From positions 1-47,993 of the forward strand of contig JAFGJL010000020.1 in the NCBI GenBank assembly GCA_016929115.1: DNA of 47,993 nt, in the 5' to 3' direction. Source of the stretch: Candidatus Omnitrophota bacterium (GTDB taxonomy: Bacteria > Omnitrophota > Gorgyraeia > 2-01-FULL-45-10). Positions 43,784 through 47,993 of the stretch are shown here, one piece after another. Position 1 is the first letter of the stretch. Each line of letters opens with the position of its first letter. The notes beneath the pieces were generated by a model. The model did no database searches. It saw only the letters and a list, made by a program, of their open reading frames with translations, and was not told the DNA's origin. The position numbers and the translations under genes are program-made.

Positions 43784-44528
43784 ATTTCGCTCCTTGCGAA
43801 TCGTTGTACAGGGTGAAATGGTTCAGTATGTCGTTCAGTTTGAGGCCGTATTTAGCCAATATGTCCTTGGCGCCGTTAGCGGCGGGATCGTCGACAAGAC
43901 CCCTGCATCCGTAACAACGATTGCCGTTATTCACGCACCAGGAATTGCAGCCGGCCCTGGTCACGGGCCCCATGCACTCCTGGTCCTTCTCGTAGCGGCA
44001 TACGTTCTCGTTCATCTTACATTCAACGCAAACCGAGTAGTTCGGCACGACATAGGGCTTTCCCAGCAAGATACATTTCAAAACGCTGACCACTTCCGGG
44101 ATATATACGGGGCAACCGTTGATAAAATAGTCTACCTTCACCACCTCATGCACCGGCATGGTCTTTATGGTGTTGACCGTATCGGCCTTGTCGCCGTAAA
44201 CGCGCTTCTTCGCGACCTCGAGGGGCGCGCGGTTCTTCATCCCGTTGACGCCGCCTATCGTAGCGCACGCGCCGAGCGCCACCACTATCTTCGCCTTCTC
44301 GCGGATCTTCTTCACGCGCTTAACGTCATTGTCCGTCGTGATGCTGCCCTCGACGAAGGCCACGTCGTAATCCTCCCCCGCCTCCGACATGATCTCGCGA
44401 AAATTGACTATGTCCACAAGCCCCATCACTTCGAGGAGCGTCTCCCCCATGTTCGCGAACTGCAGCTGGCAGCCCTCGCAATCGGAGAAATCGAAGAACG
44501 CGACCTTTGGCTTAGACTGCTTTTTCAT
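43764..44528 (-). CDS. [NiFe] hydrogenase small (delta) subunit
   Basis: 254 residues. Fe-S cluster cysteines in FSDCEGCQLQF (proximal), ALGACATIGG, INGCPVYIPEV and a C-terminal set CVECKMNENVC, CMGPVTRAGCNSWC and NGNRCYGCRG. No Tat signal, so the enzyme is cytosolic. Overlaps the gamma gene by 17 nt. Confidence 0.94.
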   Translation of the reverse strand: MKKQSKPKVAFFDFSDCEGCQLQFANMGETLLEVMGLVDIVNFREIMSEAGEDYDVAFVEGSITTDNDVKRVKKIREKAKIVVALGACATIGGVNGMKNRAPLEVAKKRVYGDKADTVNTIKTMPVHEVVKVDYFINGCPVYIPEVVSVLKCILLGKPYVVPNYSVCVECKMNENVCRYEKDQECMGPVTRAGCNSWCVNNGNRCYGCRGLVDDPAANGAKDILAKYGLKLNDILNHFTLYNDSQGAKYDQAFK

Positions 44529-45384
44529 GGCACTCTCCTTTGAACTTCTTCAACTCGCTGTACCTGAAGACCGGCCCTTTCTGGCACACGTAAACGCCCT
44601 CTATCTGGCAATGGCCGCACTTGCCCAACCCGCACTTCATCCGTCGCTCAAGGTCGAGGATGAGCTGATGGTCCGGGATTTTCTTCTCAAGAAGCTTCAC
44701 GATAACGAACTTGTACATTATGGGCGGCCCGACGACGACCGCGTATGTCCTGGTGGGGTTGAGATCGACGCCCGGGATGAGAGTGGTTATAAGGCCTACG
44801 TTTCCCTGCCACTCGGGATCCGCCCTGTCGACGGTGCAGTTCAGTTTTATCTCAAAGCGTTTCATCCAGTCCTTTGTCTCTTCTTTAAAGAGGAATTCCT
44901 GCGGCGTCTTGCAGCCCAGTAGTATGTCCACTTTGCCAAAATCGCTCCTGTTGTCCATTATATACCGTATGAGCGATCTCAAGGGGACGATGCCGAGACC
45001 GCCCGCGACTATCAATATGTCGTAGCCGAACATCGCGTCTATGGGGAAACCGTTGCCGAAAGGCCCCCTTATGCCCACGACATCCCCCTTGCCAAGGGTG
45101 TGCAATTTGTTGGTAAGGCTGCCTACAGCGCGCACAGTCATCTCGAAATAGCCCCGGTCAGTCGGGGAGGAGCATACCGATATAGGCGCTTCCCCGAAAC
45201 CGAACACGGATACCATTACAAATTGCCCGGGCTCATGCCCCAGCTCTATCTTGTCCTCAAGCTCTATCTTGAAGAACTTCTCCTTCTCCGTGAGCATCCG
45301 CGCCTCGATTATCTTGCCCTTCATCGGCTTGTACGGGGACGTCTTCATCTTTTCCAGGAGCAGCTCTCTGTTGATATTGATCAT
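44512..45384 (-). CDS. Hydrogenase gamma subunit, FAD/NAD(P)-binding reductase
   Basis: 290 residues, ferredoxin-NADP reductase fold: FAD-binding barrel (EPGQFVMVSVFGFGEAPISV), NAD(P) domain with ILIVAGGLGIVPLRSLIRY, and a C-terminal [2Fe-2S] site CGLGKCGHCQ...C, as in HydG and PyrK. Couples the hydrogenase to NAD(P)H. The ATG at 45384 has GAGGTGAAGAG upstream and starts MININREL; the longer frame to 45507 overlaps the beta gene and lacks a ribosome binding site. Confidence 0.93.
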   Translation of the reverse strand: MININRELLLEKMKTSPYKPMKGKIIEARMLTEKEKFFKIELEDKIELGHEPGQFVMVSVFGFGEAPISVCSSPTDRGYFEMTVRAVGSLTNKLHTLGKGDVVGIRGPFGNGFPIDAMFGYDILIVAGGLGIVPLRSLIRYIMDNRSDFGKVDILLGCKTPQEFLFKEETKDWMKRFEIKLNCTVDRADPEWQGNVGLITTLIPGVDLNPTRTYAVVVGPPIMYKFVIVKLLEKKIPDHQLILDLERRMKCGLGKCGHCQIEGVYVCQKGPVFRYSELKKFKGECHEKAV

Positions 45385-45416
45385 CTCTTCACCTCGTTTG
45401 GATTTTCGTCCGTATT

Positions 45417-46466
45417 TTAATGCGCCTTTTCGGCCCAGGCCATCTCCGTGGCCAGCGCGTTCACCGTATCTATAAGGCTGATCCCCGACATGCACGTCCG
45501 CGTGCACCTGCCGCAGCCCGTGCAGAAGTACCTGTTGAACTTATCGACAGGATACTTGAACTTCCTGTAATATCTGTGCCGCTGTCTCGCGTCGCGGCCC
45601 TTCCTGAAATCCTCGCCTCCCACCACTTTGGCAAAATCGTCCATCTGGCAGGAATTCCAGATCCTGTAGCGCGTGCCGCTGTCCAGGGACAGGTCAAGGT
45701 CGTCATAGACGTCGAAACAATAGCATGTGGGGCAGACCGCCGTGCAGTTGCCGCAGGCTATGCACTTCTTGCCGACTTCATCCCAGACCTTTGAGCCGAA
45801 AAGTTTATCGAAAGCCTCGTATATTTTCGGGAGCGGCGCGGCGAACTCTTCCTTAAAGACCTTCTTCTTCGCCTCCCGCACGCGTTCCAGGGAGGCCATC
45901 TCGGCTTCGCTGGCTTCCTTGATATACGCGACCCCCCTGACGAGGCCCTCGCCCTTCTCGGAATTTATATGGAGTATGAACTTTTCGCCTATATCTATCA
46001 TCATGAGGTCATAGCCGCCGCGCGGCTCGTGATTGCCCATCGAGGCGCAGCTGGCGTATTTATCGCAGTACTCAAGGCACTCTATGCCGATGATGGTCAT
46101 TTTGTCTTTTCTATTGAGGTAATTGGGGTCTTCCGGCGTCTCCCTGAACACGATGTCCATGCACTGTATGCCGGCTATATCGCAGGTGTGGACCGCGAAA
46201 AGGATATACTCCTCGAACTCCTTGAAGGCCTTGGAGGTCTTGAAGGGCTCGATCTCGAAGTTCAGGAGCTTCTCCTTCTGCGGAAAATAGTATTTCTTCG
46301 GCGGGAGTATCGTGGGTATGTACTTAAGGCAGACCTCGCTCACGTCGTGCAGCGGCCTGAAGATGAACTGGTTCTCTTTCTTTTTCGGGACATAGACCCG
46401 CGCCTTTTTCTTCATGTGTTCAAGCCATTTGCCGAGGTCTTCTTTCTTTATCGAAGCGTATTTCAC
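45417..46466 (-). CDS. Hydrogenase beta subunit, Fe-S electron-transfer (HydB-like)
   Basis: 349 residues. Related to anaerobic sulfite reductase subunit A and HydB. Two [4Fe-4S] ferredoxin-type motifs, CIACGNCTAVCPTCYC (about 237-252) and CTGCGRCTRTC, plus further cysteines in FAVHTCDIAGIQCMD and ECLEYCDKYASC. First of the four core hydrogenase genes, 12 nt after the HypA-like gene. Confidence 0.93.
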   Translation of the reverse strand: MKYASIKKEDLGKWLEHMKKKARVYVPKKKENQFIFRPLHDVSEVCLKYIPTILPPKKYYFPQKEKLLNFEIEPFKTSKAFKEFEEYILFAVHTCDIAGIQCMDIVFRETPEDPNYLNRKDKMTIIGIECLEYCDKYASCASMGNHEPRGGYDLMMIDIGEKFILHINSEKGEGLVRGVAYIKEASEAEMASLERVREAKKKVFKEEFAAPLPKIYEAFDKLFGSKVWDEVGKKCIACGNCTAVCPTCYCFDVYDDLDLSLDSGTRYRIWNSCQMDDFAKVVGGEDFRKGRDARQRHRYYRKFKYPVDKFNRYFCTGCGRCTRTCMSGISLIDTVNALATEMAWAEKAH

Positions 46467-46478
46467 GGTGATCCTCCC

Positions 46479-46727
46479 TTACGATTTAGCGAATTCTATC
46501 TTCTTTATCTCCAGTTCCGGGCCGTATGGGACCGTGCTAAGCTCAAGTTCCAGGCCCTCCCATCTCGTGCCCTTCGACGCCTCGCGATAGTGCTCCATAA
46601 AATGCTCTTTCGTGATGCTGCCGAACTCCGAGAGCGATATATGGACTCTTTTTATTTTTTTCGAAGCGGCCGTCTCTTCGCTTTCAAGATACCGGAATAT
46701 GTTCTTTAAAATGTGGGTGTCGTGCAT
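46479..46727 (-). CDS. HypA-like nickel-insertion protein lacking the zinc domain
   Basis: 82 residues. Starts MHDTHILKNIFRYL, matching the HypA start in which Met1-His2 bind nickel. KIKRVHISLSEFG and the GTRWEGLELELSTVP segment match HypA strands. The CxxC...CxxC zinc module of HypA is missing and the protein is about 30 residues shorter. Position within the hydrogenase operon supports a maturation role; full-length HypA/B must come from elsewhere. Starts 6 nt after the NIL-ferredoxin stop. Confidence 0.75.
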   Translation of the reverse strand: MHDTHILKNIFRYLESEETAASKKIKRVHISLSEFGSITKEHFMEHYREASKGTRWEGLELELSTVPYGPELEIKKIEFAKS

Positions 46728-46733
46728 CGGGCC

Positions 46734-47141
46734 TCAAAACTTCACTATCATCGCGCGCGGCGGGCATGCCTTCACGCAAAGCTCGCAGGCTATGCACTTC
46801 TCCGAGTCGAAGATGACCTTCATCGTCTTCTTGTCGACATAGAGCGCCTCAGTAGGGCAGACTGTCACGCATGCCCCGCAGTGGGTACAGCGTTCCTCGT
46901 CGCGCAGCACTTCCTTGGAAAGCGGCTCTATCTTGACGCCGATCTCTTTAAGATAATCCACGCCCTTGGCGTAGTTCTCCTTCTTCCCCTCAAGCTCCAC
47001 GACCATCATACCCTCTTCGTTCGGCATTATCTTCGCCTGTAGGATGTTGAAGATTAGGTCGAAATCCTTCACCAGCTTATAGACTATGGGCTTGTCGACC
47101 AGCTTGTGCGGGAATGTAAGGACTATGCGCTTCTTGACCAT
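46734..47141 (-). CDS. NIL-domain ferredoxin, 2x[4Fe-4S]
   Basis: 135 residues. NIL domain (about 1-75, LTFPHKLVDKPIVYKLVKDF), then two clusters CTHCGACVTVCP and CIACELCVKACP. In methanogens and other anaerobes NIL-ferredoxins together with DUF39 (COG1900) and COG2122 proteins have been linked to homocysteine formation from aspartate semialdehyde. Here the UPF0280/COG2122 gene is directly upstream, which fits; a role as electron carrier to the hydrogenase is the other option. ATG at 47141 has GGAGG 5 nt upstream. Confidence 0.88.
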   Translation of the reverse strand: MVKKRIVLTFPHKLVDKPIVYKLVKDFDLIFNILQAKIMPNEEGMMVVELEGKKENYAKGVDYLKEIGVKIEPLSKEVLRDEERCTHCGACVTVCPTEALYVDKKTMKVIFDSEKCIACELCVKACPPRAMIVKF

Positions 47142-47160
47142 CTCTTCCTCCGCATTGATA

Positions 47161-47880
47161 TTATGCAAGTTTTATCTCCCCCCAGCTTCCCATCTTATCG
47201 CCCATCAAAACCAGCGCTCCTTTAACGCCTTCGACCGATCTCACGAAGGCGATCGCCTTCTCTATATCCGCCGGCGTATTGACCCTGTTGGCGGCGGCTG
47301 TCGCCATCGCATCAGCAAGCGCGGCGGAGCGCGCTATGACGAGCGCGGCGTCCGCATTGCCGAAGCTCAAAGAGTGGCTGACCGTGCCGCTCGAAGTGCA
47401 TACGCCCAGGCCTTCTTCAGCGGGGTCGACTTCCACGGCGAGCTTGCCCGTGAACGGCGAACTTTCTCCGGCATAGATGCCGAACGTCCTTTTCTTGGAT
47501 GACCTGACGAATATATCGCCGCCGTTCTCTACTATTATCTCTTCCGAAGACCTTAAGAGATCCCTGCCAACGAACTCGGCCATCGCGCCTGCTACAGCCG
47601 CCATCGGCCCAACCTCTGCCTTGCGGCCCGCCTCTGCCATGGCCTTGACTATCGAGGGAGCATCTATTTTAACATTAACCGGCTCTAAAGAGGAATAAAA
47701 AATTGCGTTGGCGCGTATGTAATCTTCGATATCGCGCCGATAGCGCAGGATCGCTTCCCTGGCTTCGCGTCCCAGACCCTTAGTCGCGGATATAAAGAGG
47801 TCCGTCTCTTTCTCGATGACCTCGAACGTCACGAGGTCCCCGCTCTTCACCCATCTCCTGTATGCGCGCTCTTTGTACAT
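47161..47880 (-). CDS. UPF0280 (COG2122, ApbE-like) family protein
   Basis: 239 residues. Family signatures: an early YRRWV, KETDLFISA, the central VGPMAAVAGAMAEFVG, IVENGGDIF, CTSSGTVSHSLSFGNADAA and ADAMATAAANRV. The fold resembles the ApbE flavin transferase. Members have been implicated in anaerobic homocysteine biosynthesis with NIL-ferredoxin and DUF39 proteins. First complete gene of the hydrogenase-containing operon, about 48 nt after the stop of what may be another gene running in from the right edge. Confidence 0.9.
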   Translation of the reverse strand: MYKERAYRRWVKSGDLVTFEVIEKETDLFISATKGLGREAREAILRYRRDIEDYIRANAIFYSSLEPVNVKIDAPSIVKAMAEAGRKAEVGPMAAVAGAMAEFVGRDLLRSSEEIIVENGGDIFVRSSKKRTFGIYAGESSPFTGKLAVEVDPAEEGLGVCTSSGTVSHSLSFGNADAALVIARSAALADAMATAAANRVNTPADIEKAIAFVRSVEGVKGALVLMGDKMGSWGEIKLA

Positions 47881-47927
47881 AGTAATCCTTATGTGACCTA
47901 AAACTCATTATTCTCGCACTGAAAATT

Positions 47928-47993
47928 TTATCCTTCGGGTCCTGCCGCTTTCCATGCCTTTGCCCTATGGGCTCGTATGGGGTTTACTATCGA
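47928..47993 (-). CDS. Possible 3' end of a gene entering from the right edge
   Basis: Of the three minus-strand frames only one stays open, for 21 codons to a TAA at 47928; it ends in AWKAAGPEG. It is followed by about 48 nt and the UPF0280 gene in the same direction. Too short to identify. If the homocysteine idea is right, this could be a DUF39 gene. Confidence 0.35.
   Translation of the reverse strand, partial: SIVNPIRAHRAKAWKAAGPEG

Noticed and set aside
42431-46466. Methanogenic F420-non-reducing (Mvh) hydrogenase
   Set aside because: The gamma subunit is an FAD/NAD(P) reductase with a [2Fe-2S] site and the beta subunit is HydB-like, the group 3b set; there is no MvhD or heterodisulfide reductase gene.

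Overview
The window looks like a piece of the chromosome of an uncultured, anaerobic, Gram-negative bacterium. The evidence is a TonB-dependent outer-membrane receptor, a lipoprotein amidase, a type IV pilus-type ATPase with pilins, a group 3b-like cytosolic [NiFe] hydrogenase, class I (Fe-S) two-subunit fumarase and an NIL-ferredoxin/UPF0280 pair. The gene style (many PAS kinases, pilin-like proteins, a TMTC-like TPR membrane protein, GC-rich code) recalls Omnitrophota (OP3), but this is an impression, not a placement. Nearly every gene is on the minus strand; the exceptions are a RAYT transposase and tRNA-Leu.

Layout by rising coordinate (transcription mostly runs right to left). 1-3.8 kb: 5' part of glycerol kinase and a four-gene operon (hydrolase, HAMP-like membrane protein, DUF3047, TudS/DUF523-like protein). 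3.9-11.5 kb: a ferritin-like protein, then a signalling operon (kinase with poly-Q and poly-E tracts, second kinase, receiver, PAS-PAS-GGDEF-HD-GYP enzyme) behind a consensus promoter and an attenuator-like leader. 11.5-12.8 kb: an AbiEii-type nucleotidyltransferase/XRE toxin-antitoxin pair with a twin-palindrome operator. 12.9-22.7 kb: a long pilus/phosphorelay operon (pilin, PilB-like ATPase fused to a receiver, second pilin-like protein, hybrid kinase, receiver, membrane-tethered receiver, PhoB-type regulator). It is flanked on both sides by small operons with almost the same promoter, made of four TTAAC-like repeats at exact 11-bp steps. 22.7-23.4 kb: a RAYT transposase between inverted repeats. 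23.4-31.8 kb: tRNAs, rdgB, rph, fumarase, the complete preQ1 route queD-C-E-F, murI, amidase, tmRNA, smpB and tRNA-Leu. 31.8-37.4 kb: bioY with four envelope/glycosylation genes. 37.5-41.9 kb: TonB receptor and pabC-pabB. 41.9-48 kb: hydrogenase operon with protease, a HypA-like protein, NIL-ferredoxin and UPF0280.

The most interesting part is 4-23 kb. It joins a phosphorelay to a pilus ATPase through a fused receiver, adds a PhoB-type regulator with a readable candidate recognition code at two flanking promoters, and carries two leader RNAs that look switchable. The kinase with pure (CAG)12 and (GAA)15 microsatellites is very unusual for a bacterium. Several genes have a strong -10 box only 6-7 nt before the ATG, so leaderless mRNAs are likely in this genome. 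All functional calls are from reading motifs; nothing was searched or computed.
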